From: Bacteroidota bacterium
Lineage (GTDB): Bacteria > Bacteroidota > Ignavibacteria > Ignavibacteriales > Ignavibacteriaceae
Assembly (NCBI GenBank): GCA_020161395.1
Contig: JAIUOE010000004.1
Coordinates: forward strand, 366,085 to 430,084
Direction of reading: 5' to 3'
DNA: 64,000 nucleotides
Each line of letters opens with the position of its first letter. The stretch's first letter is position 1. Under the pieces are notes generated by a model that saw only the letters and a program-made list of their open reading frames with translations, was not told where the DNA came from and did no database searches. The position numbers and the translations under genes are program-made. This document shows, one piece after another, positions 28,037 through 36,935 of the stretch.

Positions 28037-29356
28037 TTAAATTTGTTCCAGTGATCTCGCAAGATCTTTAATGATATCGTCAGGATTTTCTATTCCGACT
28101 GCCAGCCTTATCCCTCCGGGGTGTATACCGTGACCCGGTAACTCCGAAGCCGGTATAACCGAGTGTGTCATGGTTGCAGGATGTTCAATAAGTGTTCTGG
28201 TGTGCCCGAGACTGACTGCCAGAGTGAGTGTGTATGCATACTTTGCTGCATAATTCATAACAATTCTTGCTTTTTCCTTCTGCTCCTCGAGTGTATCACC
28301 TTTTACTCCAAAAAACATCAGACTTCCCGGTGCAAAATTACCTTTAAAGTCAGTCATCTGTTTTTGTGCGAGTTCGTAAAATCTGTAGGAAGGTAATCCG
28401 GGATAATTAACGAACTCCACTTTTGGGTGATTTACAAGAAACCCGGCAATTTTTCCGGCATTTTCTGTCTGTCTGCTGATTCGGAGGTGCAATGTAGGTA
28501 ATCCGTAGGTCAGAACGGTCCAGGCGGCTTTCGTACCCAGAACAGCTCCAAAGTCTTTTCTGTATAGTAAAAGCAGACTCTGAAACTTTTTCGGCCCAAT
28601 TACAACCCCCCCCATGTCAGTCCCGAATCCTCCAATTCCCTTCGTAAGGGAGTGAACTGAAAAATCTGCTCCCAGTTCAATGGGCCTCTGACAAAATGGA
28701 GTGGCAAAAGTGTTGTCGACTACGATATATATCCAGTCCTGTTCCGCCCGTTTTTTGTTCTCTTCATCCACGATTTTTCTTATTTCACCAATGTCGATCA
28801 GATCAAGATTCGGATTTCCCGGTGTTTCGAAGTAGATTACTTTAGTATCCGGGGTTATAAGATTGGCGAGGTCTTCCGTCTGAGTAAGATCGGTTGAAAC
28901 ATACCGGATATTCAGTCTGGGGTACCAGTTTTTGAAGAGGGAAAAAGTGCAGCCATACAAAGTTCTGTGCGCAATAATCTCATCACCCGCACGAAGCAGG
29001 ACACCCAGAACGGCGGAAATTGCTCCCATACCTGTTGTATAGGTGACTGCCATTTCACCTTTTTCAATATACGACAGATTCTCTTCGAGTAAATCCTTGT
29101 TAGGTTCACCAAGTCTGTCGTAAATATAGATTGGTTGAAGTTCAGAGTTTAATACATTTGTATCACCAAATTCCAGAAAACCTTCGGCTCCTCTCTCAAC
29201 TGAATCGAGCCTGAAGATAACTGAAGATGAAAGTGGTGAAACCACATGATGGGAATAGTCCCATTTAGAGCTGACATTCTTACCGTATATAAGATGTGTT
29301 TCAGCCGAATAGAGAGACTCGTCGAGCATTTCATTGCTCTTGTTATTCGTCTCCAT
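28037..29356 (-). CDS. Cys/Met metabolism PLP-dependent enzyme (cystathionine gamma-synthase/methionine gamma-lyase family)
   Basis: The 439-residue trans-sulfuration family enzyme has the PLP lysine in FSVHSLTKGIGGFGTDMGG (Lys239). TTGMGAISAVLGVLLRAGDEI marks the cofactor phosphate region, YFETPGNPNLDLIDI follows, and VDNTFATPFCQRPIELGAD carries the PLP-ring aspartate. The C-terminal SLGHTRTLIEHPATMTHS is the family signature. Whether it is a lyase (methionine gamma-lyase, cystathionine gamma-lyase) or an O-acylhomoserine sulfhydrylase cannot be settled by eye. It appears to be the promoter-proximal gene of the operon, with AAGGAGA just upstream of its ATG. A minus-strand TAAGTTTAC at 29396-29388 is a candidate promoter element. 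Confidence 0.87.
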   Translation of the reverse strand: METNNKSNEMLDESLYSAETHLIYGKNVSSKWDYSHHVVSPLSSSVIFRLDSVERGAEGFLEFGDTNVLNSELQPIYIYDRLGEPNKDLLEENLSYIEKGEMAVTYTTGMGAISAVLGVLLRAGDEIIAHRTLYGCTFSLFKNWYPRLNIRYVSTDLTQTEDLANLITPDTKVIYFETPGNPNLDLIDIGEIRKIVDEENKKRAEQDWIYIVVDNTFATPFCQRPIELGADFSVHSLTKGIGGFGTDMGGVVIGPKKFQSLLLLYRKDFGAVLGTKAAWTVLTYGLPTLHLRISRQTENAGKIAGFLVNHPKVEFVNYPGLPSYRFYELAQKQMTDFKGNFAPGSLMFFGVKGDTLEEQKEKARIVMNYAAKYAYTLTLAVSLGHTRTLIEHPATMTHSVIPASELPGHGIHPGGIRLAVGIENPDDIIKDLARSLEQI

Positions 29357-29435
29357 ATGATCTCCTTTTATACCTATAATTATTATGTAAACTTACAAAA
29401 ATAACTCGAGATGAGAAAGTTTTTTATATTTGGAA

Positions 29436-30080
29436 ATGGCTCCTTTTAAAATATTTCTGATATTGTCAGTAACAATTTCCGGATTCGCAAACATCGTCTA
29501 TTCTCAGCAAAGTACGACCGGCAGAAATGTGGATCAACTTTCCCGTTATATCTCCTCTCCCGGGTTTGCTGAGATCAGGCAGCAGTATGGAGAACTTGCA
29601 TCAGTTGACTCCATTTTTAAGGAAAGTCTTATAATTTCAAACTCTGATATATCTGATGCACTGATTGCCTGCACATGGGCTTGTCTCACAGTAAAAGAAG
29701 CCACAGTTGTTACACCTCTGTTAAAAATGAGATTGAGCATCCCCTTTTTCTCATCTTCCACTGAAATTTTCAAAGAAAAAAACCGGAATCTTCCCAGATT
29801 TCTTTTTTATGATTCACCAAAGACAGAATATGGCGATATCGACAAGTTGTCTCATTTTTTTGGATCTGCATTTCTTGAGTACAACAGTTTTATCCCGGGG
29901 ATTACAGAGCTTTTTGGCTATTTTATCGAAGTATTCGAAGAATCTTTCAAAATTGACTCAAAATTTTCAGGCAAAGATATTTCTGTTAACTTGCTGGGAA
30001 TTAAATTTGGAAATGAATTAAGAAAAAAAAGCGGGGAACTCCCGTCAAATTACCTGAAATTGTATAAACCGAATAAATAG
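29436..30080 (+). CDS. Secreted hypothetical protein with a DUF2279-like segment
   Basis: The 214-residue protein has a signal peptide (MAPFKIFLILSVTISGF, ending VYSQ) and no lipobox cysteine. The second half contains DKLSHFFGSAFLEYN followed by FGYFIEVFEESFKIDSKFSGKDISVNLLGIKFG. This resembles the H-x-x-G...E...D pattern of DUF2279/YfiM-type envelope proteins. That resemblance is from memory and not verified. The ATG at 29436 is preferred over a TTG at 29430. It stands 7 bp before the sigma-54 response regulator and is probably cotranscribed with it. The function is unknown. Confidence 0.6.
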   Translation: MAPFKIFLILSVTISGFANIVYSQQSTTGRNVDQLSRYISSPGFAEIRQQYGELASVDSIFKESLIISNSDISDALIACTWACLTVKEATVVTPLLKMRLSIPFFSSSTEIFKEKNRNLPRFLFYDSPKTEYGDIDKLSHFFGSAFLEYNSFIPGITELFGYFIEVFEESFKIDSKFSGKDISVNLLGIKFGNELRKKSGELPSNYLKLYKPNK

Positions 30081-30087
30081 ACACCAA

Positions 30088-31443
30088 ATGCCAAGAATAC
30101 TTATTGTAGATGATGAGCCCGGAATAAGAGAAAGTATCGCAATGATCCTCGACTATGAGGGTTATGAAACCGGATCTGCAGAAAATGGAGAACGGGCACT
30201 CACATTAATAAAAGAAGACAAGTTTGATGCTGTCCTGCTCGATATCAATATGCCCGGAATGGATGGATTCCAGACTCTTAAGCATATCAGGGAAATTGAC
30301 AAGAATCTGAATGTTGTAATTATTTCTGCCTATGGCAACATAGACAATGCGATAAAAGCAACCAGAAACGGAGCTTTCGATTTTCTTGAAAAGCCCGTCG
30401 ACAGGGAAAAGTTGCTCATAACCGTGAGGAATGCATCTGAAACTGCAATTCTGAAAAAAGAATTTGAGACAATCAAGAAAGAGATTGAAGCTCCTTCTCC
30501 TATTCTCGGCATTTCATCACAGATAACCTCGATTCTTGAAATAATTAAAAAAGTAGCCCCGACGGATGCCAGGATTCTGATTCTTGGCGAAAACGGTACC
30601 GGCAAAGAGCTTGTAGCAAGAGCAATTCACTCCGCGTCTCCCCGCTCTTCGATGCCTTTTGTGGAGGTAAATTGCGCTGCGATACCAAATGAGTTGATCG
30701 AATCTGAACTGTTTGGTCACGAAAAGGGGTCTTTTACCGGTGCCATGAACCAAAGGACGGGGAAATTTGAACTTGCCGACAAGGGTACCCTCTTCCTCGA
30801 TGAAATTGGTGACATGAGCCTGCAGGCACAGGCAAAAGTTTTAAGGGCAATTGAAGATGGAAAAATTGAACGGGTGGGTGGATCAAAGAAAATACCTGTC
30901 GATGTGCGACTTGTTTCGGCAACAAACAGGGATTTGAACGAGATGATCGCCAAAGGTGAATTCAGAGAAGATCTTTATCACCGATTAAATGTGATCCCGG
31001 TCAGGGTGCCTCCTCTACGCGAAAGGGTCGATGATATCCCCGTTCTTGTCCGGCACTTTGCAAAAGAAATTGCGACAAAGCATAAAAAAACTGTGCCTCA
31101 ATTCGCCGATGACGCAATAACCCTCCTCAAAAAACTGAAGTGGACCGGAAATGTGAGAGAGCTTAGAAACATTATCGAGCGGATAATCATTCTGGCTAAT
31201 TCACCGGTGATAAAACTCGCAGATATCGACTTTCTTCTGCCGGTCGAAAAAGTCTCGATTGATGATCTCATATCTGAGAGCAGTTCTTTTCAGGATTTCA
31301 AGGACAAGGCGGAAAAAGCTTATATACTAAGACAACTTGAGATAAACAGTTGGAATATAAGCAAGACAGCCGAAGACCTGGATATCCAAAGGAGTCATTT
31401 GTACAACAAACTTAAAAAATACGGTATCGAAAAAGGAGAATAG
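30088..31443 (+). CDS. NtrC-family sigma-54-dependent response regulator
   Basis: The 451-residue regulator has a receiver domain (phospho-acceptor Asp52 in LLDINMPG, acidic pair near residues 8-9, Lys102 in EKP). A sigma-54 AAA+ domain follows, with Walker A GENGTGKE at 167-174, the sigma-54 contact loop GSFTGA at 214-219 (usual form GAFTGA), Walker B GTLFLDEIGDM and the R-finger region. It ends in a Fis-type helix-turn-helix, NISKTAEDLDIQRSHLYNKLKKYGI. It would activate RpoN-dependent promoters when phosphorylated. No histidine kinase is adjacent, so its partner is elsewhere. It is preceded by a secreted protein gene (7 bp) and followed by the HIT gene (1 bp). Confidence 0.93.
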   Translation: MPRILIVDDEPGIRESIAMILDYEGYETGSAENGERALTLIKEDKFDAVLLDINMPGMDGFQTLKHIREIDKNLNVVIISAYGNIDNAIKATRNGAFDFLEKPVDREKLLITVRNASETAILKKEFETIKKEIEAPSPILGISSQITSILEIIKKVAPTDARILILGENGTGKELVARAIHSASPRSSMPFVEVNCAAIPNELIESELFGHEKGSFTGAMNQRTGKFELADKGTLFLDEIGDMSLQAQAKVLRAIEDGKIERVGGSKKIPVDVRLVSATNRDLNEMIAKGEFREDLYHRLNVIPVRVPPLRERVDDIPVLVRHFAKEIATKHKKTVPQFADDAITLLKKLKWTGNVRELRNIIERIIILANSPVIKLADIDFLLPVEKVSIDDLISESSSFQDFKDKAEKAYILRQLEINSWNISKTAEDLDIQRSHLYNKLKKYGIEKGE

Positions 31444-31444
31444 A

Positions 31445-31792
31445 ATGGCAGAAACCATCTTTTCTAAAATCGTTCGGAAAGAAATCCCGGCGAACATCGT
31501 TTTTGAAAATGATGAAGTGCTCGCTTTCAGGGATATCAATCCGAAAGCTCCGGTTCATATTCTTATAATTCCAAAACTGGAAATTGATAAAATTCAAAAT
31601 TTCGATTTATCCCGGGATTCAGGATTACTAGCTTCTCTAATCGATGCTGCACAAAAAATTGCGGTATCCGAAGGAGTGGACAAATCAGGTTACAGGCTGG
31701 TAATCAACAACGGGGATGACAGTGGACAGGAGGTTCATCATTTACACATCCACCTGCTCGGCGGCAGAAAAATGACATGGCCTCCGGGTTGA
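31445..31792 (+). CDS. HIT family (HINT-like) nucleotide hydrolase
   Basis: The 115-residue protein is a complete HINT-type histidine-triad protein. It starts with TIFSKIVRKEIPANIVFENDEVLAFRDINP, which is written here as a family landmark, and ends with the triad VHHLHIHLLGG before the C-terminal MTWPPG. HINT proteins hydrolyse purine nucleoside phosphoramidates and aminoacyl-adenylates in the cytoplasm. The gene starts 1 bp after the response regulator stop and is probably its operon partner, a linkage without obvious functional meaning. A palindromic hairpin shortly after the stop ends the transcript. Confidence 0.93.
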   Translation: MAETIFSKIVRKEIPANIVFENDEVLAFRDINPKAPVHILIIPKLEIDKIQNFDLSRDSGLLASLIDAAQKIAVSEGVDKSGYRLVINNGDDSGQEVHHLHIHLLGGRKMTWPPG

Positions 31793-31816
31793 TGATTTTT
31801 CTATTGATGTAAAGTG

Positions 31817-31838
31817 GAAGGAGGATTATTCCTCCTTC
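31817..31838. terminator. Hairpin terminator shared by the HIT and M1 peptidase genes
   Basis: A perfect 9-bp stem (gaaggagga / tcctccttc) with a 4-nt loop, followed by TTTAATATAATTTT on the plus side. It covers the last codons and stop of the convergent M1 peptidase gene, so the coding end doubles as the terminator. Confidence 0.7.
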
Positions 31839-33466
31839 TTTAATATAATTTTGTTATCCGGATCAAAAATTACGGATTTCGCCCCTTTTCCGGTTTTAAA
31901 TCTGAAAGTCTCTCCATTCTCTTTGTTGAATCCTTTGAAAGTTTCTTTCCTTCCGTCTTCATATTCAACCAGAAGTTCGAAATTTGATTTGTAATATACT
32001 CTTTCCCAATCCTTTTGAATAAGAGTAATCTCCAGCCAGTCAGATCCATTCTCGGTGAATAAACGCGTCCTGTTAGCGTAAACAGGGTGACCCGGGAAAT
32101 CGAGCCACTGATGGAAGAACCAGGAATAGTCTCTGCCACTCACCTCATTAGTCAGCTTTACGAAATCTTCTGTTGATGCATTTGCATACATAAAGGAGGG
32201 CTCAGACATAAATCTTTTCAACAGATGGAAAAATGTTGAATCGCCAAGCTCCTGTCTCAACATGTGTATCACACATGCGGCTTTTTTATAAACGAGTGCA
32301 GGATTGTAAAGTTCACCCCCTGGGGGAGTATTATAGTCCCACGATTTTTCCGAGATGGCTTCCTTGGGGTTTATGATAAAATAGTAATTCGCATAGTCTT
32401 CAATGATCGATTTGTAGTAATTCTTCTCTTTTGGTGTCCAAATCTCGACCCAGTGGGCTTCCATATATTCAGCAAAGCCCTCATTTAACCACAGGTCTTT
32501 CCAGCTCTTTGGAGAGACAAGATCACCAAACCACTGATGCGAAAATTCGTGTACAATGAGCAGTTCGTCCCAGCAACCGGCACAAAGCGTTATGAAAGAC
32601 TGGTTTTCCATGCCACCATAAGGAAAATCTGAAGTAAGAGTTGCAAAACCTATCTTCTCGAAAGGATACTTACCAAATCTCTCCTCGAAGAAATCGAGCA
32701 TATATGGCATTGCTTTTCTGATATAGTCCACACTCTCTTTGTCCTCCCCCTTCCGCCAGTATAGTTCTACCGGAATTTCATTGCCGGTCAATTTAGAACT
32801 TACATTAAACTTTTCAGTTTTGTAATCTGAAGAAGCGGAAAAGACCATTAAATAGGTGGACATCGGGAACCGGCTCTTCCAGTACCATTTTTTTATTCCT
32901 GCTGAATCGCTGACACTTTCGAGCAGTCCTACGGCACCAACAGTGATGTTGGATGGCACCGAAATTTTAGCGGAGAAAAATGCCTTGTCACTCGGATGAT
33001 CTTTACAAATGAACCAGTCCCTCGCTTCTATCGGTGCATTATTGGTAAAGACGGATCCGGGAGAAACATACAATCCTTCATCAATCACTCCGGTATGTGC
33101 ATATTTCATCGAGAAGACTATCGTGTCCCCCTTTTTTACACTTTTATCAAGTAGAAAATGGACTTTGTCACCATCCCGTTCTGAAATTTGTAAATGACCT
33201 GACACACTTTTAATTTCAATTGAATTCTTCGAAGCATTTAGCCAGATATTTCCATCTTTAGGAAAGTGTTTGACCGCAAGAGAGATAATCTCCTCTCCCT
33301 CAAAAGCTCGATTGTTTCTCTTTTTGAATGCATCTACGAGGTTGAGTTCAAGATGATACGAAATTACATCGATACAAGTGTCGAAAGGTTTACCGGTAAC
33401 CTCTTGCGAAAAAGTGTTAATCGAAAAAGATAAAATCAGAATGGCTAAAGGAATGAATCGCCTCAT
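31826..33466 (-). CDS. Secreted M1 family metallopeptidase (aminopeptidase)
   Basis: The 546-residue protein has a signal peptide (MRRFIPLAILILSFSINTFSQ) and an N-terminal beta-sandwich domain. The gluzincin catalytic domain has the exopeptidase motif GGMENQ at 284-289 and the zinc site HEFSHQW at residues 306-312. The third ligand is in NEGFAEYMEAHW (Glu329). These are the features of M1 aminopeptidases such as leukotriene-A4 hydrolase-like and APN-like enzymes. It is shorter than full APN and lacks the long C-terminal armadillo region. It is probably periplasmic or surface-located, cutting peptides for nutrition. Its ATG follows directly after the purM stop codon with no spacer. Confidence 0.92.
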   Translation of the reverse strand: MRRFIPLAILILSFSINTFSQEVTGKPFDTCIDVISYHLELNLVDAFKKRNNRAFEGEEIISLAVKHFPKDGNIWLNASKNSIEIKSVSGHLQISERDGDKVHFLLDKSVKKGDTIVFSMKYAHTGVIDEGLYVSPGSVFTNNAPIEARDWFICKDHPSDKAFFSAKISVPSNITVGAVGLLESVSDSAGIKKWYWKSRFPMSTYLMVFSASSDYKTEKFNVSSKLTGNEIPVELYWRKGEDKESVDYIRKAMPYMLDFFEERFGKYPFEKIGFATLTSDFPYGGMENQSFITLCAGCWDELLIVHEFSHQWFGDLVSPKSWKDLWLNEGFAEYMEAHWVEIWTPKEKNYYKSIIEDYANYYFIINPKEAISEKSWDYNTPPGGELYNPALVYKKAACVIHMLRQELGDSTFFHLLKRFMSEPSFMYANASTEDFVKLTNEVSGRDYSWFFHQWLDFPGHPVYANRTRLFTENGSDWLEITLIQKDWERVYYKSNFELLVEYEDGRKETFKGFNKENGETFRFKTGKGAKSVIFDPDNKIILKKEE

Positions 33467-34468
33467 CTATGCGGTTACCACCTTACCCATTACAACAGGA
33501 GTCTCACCTTCTTTCAGGGAGATTTTTGTAACAGCGTCAACATTGGATTCCGGTACCACTGCAACAAGCCCGACTCCAAGATTGAAGACATGTCGCATCT
33601 CTTCATCGGAAATGTTGCCGGTCTTTTGGATGATATTAAATATTGCAGGAAACTCCCAGGCGGACCAATCAATAGAGAGAGCCAAACCTTCCCGTAGAAT
33701 TCTGTTTGTGTTTCCTTCTATACCTCCTCCGGTGATATGGGAGAGCCCCGAAACCAGATCATGCTCAGTAAAGGCTCTAATCAATTTTAAATACGATTTG
33801 TGGATGCTCAACAACTCCTCACCATAGGATTTACCAAGATCCTCCGAATAGTCAGTCGGTAAAAACTTTGAGAATAATACTTTCCTCGCAAGAGAGTAAC
33901 CGTTCGTATGCAAACCTGAGGACTTGAATCCTATCAGCAGATTACCATTCTTAATTTTTGATCCGTTTATTACCTTTTCCTTCTCGACCACACCAACGAT
34001 GGTTCCCGACATGTCATATTCCCCCTCGTTGTACAAACCGGGCATCTCAGCGGTCTCCCCACCAATAAGTGCACAACCGTTCTCGAGACAGCCTTGTGTA
34101 AACCCTTTGACAATATCCTCTGCAACGGCGGGATTCAGTTTTCCGAACGCCATGTAATCCAGAAAATAAAGAGGTTCCGCTCCGCATACAGCAATATCAT
34201 TAACACAATGATTCACAAGATCGTGACCAACCGTATCATGTTTTCCCATCGCAAATGCCACTTTTAACTTTGTTCCTACACCGTCCACGCTTGAAACCAG
34301 AACCGGTTTTTTATATTTTTCAAGATCAAGTTCATAAAATGAGCCAAAAAGCCCGATATCACTCAGGACACTTTTATTAAAGGTGGATTTTGCCATTTTC
34401 TTGATTCTTCTTACTGTTTCTTCACCGGCTTCTATACTCACTCCGGCTTTTTCATATGTCTCGCTCAA
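33467..34468 (-). CDS. purM: Phosphoribosylformylglycinamidine cyclo-ligase PurM
   Basis: The 333-residue AIR synthetase closes the imidazole ring in purine synthesis: FGAM plus ATP gives AIR. It shows YEKAGVSIEAGEE at the N-terminus and VLVSSVDGVGTKLKVA. It also has GHDLVNHCVNDIAVCGAEPLYFLDY, GCALIGGETAEMPG and LSHITGGGIEGNTNR, all diagnostic. The start is TTG at 34468 with GGAGAG 4-5 bp upstream; no in-frame ATG precedes the conserved N-terminus. It is directly followed by the M1 peptidase gene (stop TAG then ATG). No other purine gene is near. A TAATTTAC on the minus strand at 34525-34518 is a possible promoter element. Confidence 0.95.
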   Translation of the reverse strand: MSETYEKAGVSIEAGEETVRRIKKMAKSTFNKSVLSDIGLFGSFYELDLEKYKKPVLVSSVDGVGTKLKVAFAMGKHDTVGHDLVNHCVNDIAVCGAEPLYFLDYMAFGKLNPAVAEDIVKGFTQGCLENGCALIGGETAEMPGLYNEGEYDMSGTIVGVVEKEKVINGSKIKNGNLLIGFKSSGLHTNGYSLARKVLFSKFLPTDYSEDLGKSYGEELLSIHKSYLKLIRAFTEHDLVSGLSHITGGGIEGNTNRILREGLALSIDWSAWEFPAIFNIIQKTGNISDEEMRHVFNLGVGLVAVVPESNVDAVTKISLKEGETPVVMGKVVTA

Positions 34469-34580
34469 TTTCTCTCCGTTTTTGTGCTATTCACCAAAAA
34501 GAAAATTCTTTTAAAGTGTAAATTAAAGATTTACTATTTTTAATTTATGGAAAATCGGAAAACTTTAAAAGGAAATGCAG

Positions 34581-36587
34581 ATGCCTAACTATTTCACGGC
34601 GGTTTTATTCCTGTTATGTACCTTAATGGTCAACTTTTCTTACCCTCAGGCAGAAAAAATTGTTCCTCAGAACAATCACTCCAGCGGAGTAAGAACTGCC
34701 GTTATCTCACCAGACGGTACAATCTGCATAACCTCCGGATTCGATAATCTGCTTAAGATTTGGGATTACGATACAGGCATTCTGACAGGAAATATTAAAA
34801 ATTTGCCGGGTGTTGTCAATTCAATGAATTTCTTCTCCGGGAATATTTTACTCACCGGTGACTCGAAGGGTGTGGTCAGTCTTTATGATATTGAGTCAAT
34901 GAAGCTTCTATCGAAAAGGAAAATTTCAACAAGGGCAATTAATAGTGTTATATTCGATAAAACTTCAAATATTATTTGGTGCAGCGGTTTTGGGGGTCTT
35001 CTGATTGGGCTGGATCCCGATTCCCTGACTACACTATTTGACATGAAAAACCTTCCTGCAGATATCAACACAGCAACTTTTGCCAAAGAAACCGGTATTC
35101 TGTATTTGGGGGCAACTTCAGGAAAACTGTATCTCTTCGATACCCGTCAGCAGAAAATCACCGATTCAAGCGAGATATTCGATTCAGATGTATCAGGACT
35201 TCAAAATTTCGACGACGGGAAAGTGCTGCTTGCTTCATCTTTTAACGGTGATATAAAATTTTTTGATTGTAATCCTGCCGGAACACCTAAACAGAACAGA
35301 GTCATGAGTACAAAACCTGTTTCAATGATTACCTCTCTGTCAGCCTCCCCCTCCGGAAGACTGGCAGCAGCTACAACCCTCGAAAATCAGATTTTACTGA
35401 TAAATATCGGTGAAAAAACCATCTACAAATCATTTAACGCACATGAATATACCTTGTCGCTTTTCCTTTTCAAAAATGATACCGAGGGTGTCAGTTTCTC
35501 ATTCGGCTTCAGATCACTTTTTTGGGATCTAAACAAAACAGAACTGGAAAAAAGAGAATTTAACTCTTTTCAGGGAGAAATTGCACTCTTCGCATCAGGA
35601 AAAGACTATCTTGTTTACTCCACCTCCGGTGGTGAAGTATTCAAAGTTGCATTAAATGGCACATTTAAACCTGAGAATATTTATAAAGCTCTCTCCCCCG
35701 TAACTGCTCTTTCGCTCAACAACAATGGCAAAAAAGTGGCAATTGGCAATCAGGATGGAGAAATATGTGTGATAAACCTGCAAAACGGAGAGATTGATTT
35801 GTTGGAGAAAATCCACGAAAAAGAAATAATTTCGTTAAAGTTTAGCAAGGATTTTCTGATTTCAAGCGGTGGCGACCGAAAATTAAAAATTATGCCTGCA
35901 AATGCCTTAGGTGCCCTCAATGCCATTACTTCCGAGCTAAAAGGTAAATTTACTTCAACGGGATTTTCAGAGGAGCTCAAACTTGCCATTGCCGGAACAT
36001 ATGAGGGTGTTATCTACTTTGTCGATCCTTTTACAGGGAAAAAGGAAAGCACCTTCTCCGGACACACAGGAGCTGTTAACTCGGTTGTTACAGGTGACAA
36101 GGGTGGGTATCTGGTTTCAACTTCTGACGACAGGACTACCCGTTTTTGGAACACGAATCAGTTGTTTAATTTTAGAACCTACCAGAATGAGAACGGGATA
36201 GTTTCAGGTGCAATATTCAACACCAAAGGAAGTGTGCTGACAACCGGAGATGGCGGGCTTCTCTCATCAATAGAGATAGAGAAGGGAGCAATTTCTCAAT
36301 TCGAAGAGAGTGATTTCGCTTTAACCGGTTTATCCGAATTCGGAAAATCACATGTCGCAGCGCTTTCCTCCACCGGATTGTTACAGATTTGGGACAGAAT
36401 GAACGGAAATCTCGAGTTTACTCTTTTTATCCAAGATGGAAAGATCAGTCTGCTCTCCACGAGGGATGCCGTGGAATTTACAAACGGCGATAATAAACTG
36501 CTCTTCAATATCGCCGTTCCAAAAAATATCGGGAAAGGGAAACAAACCGTCAAGAAACCATTAGACAATCTAAAGCCGGTTTTCTAA
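34581..36587 (+). CDS. Secreted WD40-repeat (beta-propeller) protein
   Basis: The 668-residue protein has a signal peptide (PNYFTAVLFLLCTLMVNFSYPQ) and repeated WD40-type blades. Clear examples are SGVRTAVISPDGTICITSGFDNLLKIWDYDTG near the start and GHTGAVNSVVTGDKGGYLVSTSDDRTTRFWNT near residue 490. They are joined by many weaker blades with DGEICVINL or GVVSLYDIES endings. The number of blades suggests two seven-bladed propellers. The function is probably protein-protein interaction in the periplasm or at the cell surface, but the partner is unknown. ATG 34581 is preferred because AAAAGGA lies 7 bp before it. The in-frame ATG at 34575 would be too close. The last 4 bp overlap the STAS gene. 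Confidence 0.8.
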   Translation: MPNYFTAVLFLLCTLMVNFSYPQAEKIVPQNNHSSGVRTAVISPDGTICITSGFDNLLKIWDYDTGILTGNIKNLPGVVNSMNFFSGNILLTGDSKGVVSLYDIESMKLLSKRKISTRAINSVIFDKTSNIIWCSGFGGLLIGLDPDSLTTLFDMKNLPADINTATFAKETGILYLGATSGKLYLFDTRQQKITDSSEIFDSDVSGLQNFDDGKVLLASSFNGDIKFFDCNPAGTPKQNRVMSTKPVSMITSLSASPSGRLAAATTLENQILLINIGEKTIYKSFNAHEYTLSLFLFKNDTEGVSFSFGFRSLFWDLNKTELEKREFNSFQGEIALFASGKDYLVYSTSGGEVFKVALNGTFKPENIYKALSPVTALSLNNNGKKVAIGNQDGEICVINLQNGEIDLLEKIHEKEIISLKFSKDFLISSGGDRKLKIMPANALGALNAITSELKGKFTSTGFSEELKLAIAGTYEGVIYFVDPFTGKKESTFSGHTGAVNSVVTGDKGGYLVSTSDDRTTRFWNTNQLFNFRTYQNENGIVSGAIFNTKGSVLTTGDGGLLSSIEIEKGAISQFEESDFALTGLSEFGKSHVAALSSTGLLQIWDRMNGNLEFTLFIQDGKISLLSTRDAVEFTNGDNKLLFNIAVPKNIGKGKQTVKKPLDNLKPVF

Positions 36588-36922
36588 CCTTTTATGCCTT
36601 CGAGCGCTTCTTCGACAGATGAATATCTTTCGAGCAGCGAGGAGTATCCTGTGATCCCGAAAAGTTTTTCAACTGTCTCGTTTACATTGCAAAAAACCAC
36701 TTTTCCGGAGGCATTGTTCATTTTTTGAACAGCCACAATTATGGCTCTTAAACCGGCACTGTTGATAAAATGAAGTGACGAAAAATCCAAAATCAGCCTC
36801 TTTTCACCCAATTCGATAATGTCTGTCAAGTGCTTGCTCAAAAGATCAAAATCCTGAATCTCACACCTTCCTTTCAGTTCCAGAATTGTTACATCACTTT
36901 TTGTGCTTTTGGTAATATCCAT
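36584..36922 (-). CDS. STAS-domain anti-sigma-factor antagonist (first copy, distal)
   Basis: This 112-residue single STAS domain is the SpoIIAA/RsbV type. It includes VTILELKGRCEIQD at the N-terminus, LILDFSSLHFINSAGLRAI with the phosphorylatable serine in INSAGLR, and a C-terminal LFGITGYSSLLERYSSVEEAL. In partner-switching systems such proteins bind the RsbW-like kinase when dephosphorylated and release the target protein. It is the last gene of the four-gene operon with RsbW-like and second STAS genes. The short ITGYSSL/ITGYLSI block near the C-terminus is shared with the neighbouring copy, so the two are probably duplicates. It is convergent with the WD40 gene and overlaps it by 4 bp. 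Confidence 0.88.
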   Translation of the reverse strand: MDITKSTKSDVTILELKGRCEIQDFDLLSKHLTDIIELGEKRLILDFSSLHFINSAGLRAIIVAVQKMNNASGKVVFCNVNETVEKLFGITGYSSLLERYSSVEEALEGIKG

Positions 36923-36935
36923 GATTTACTTCCGG

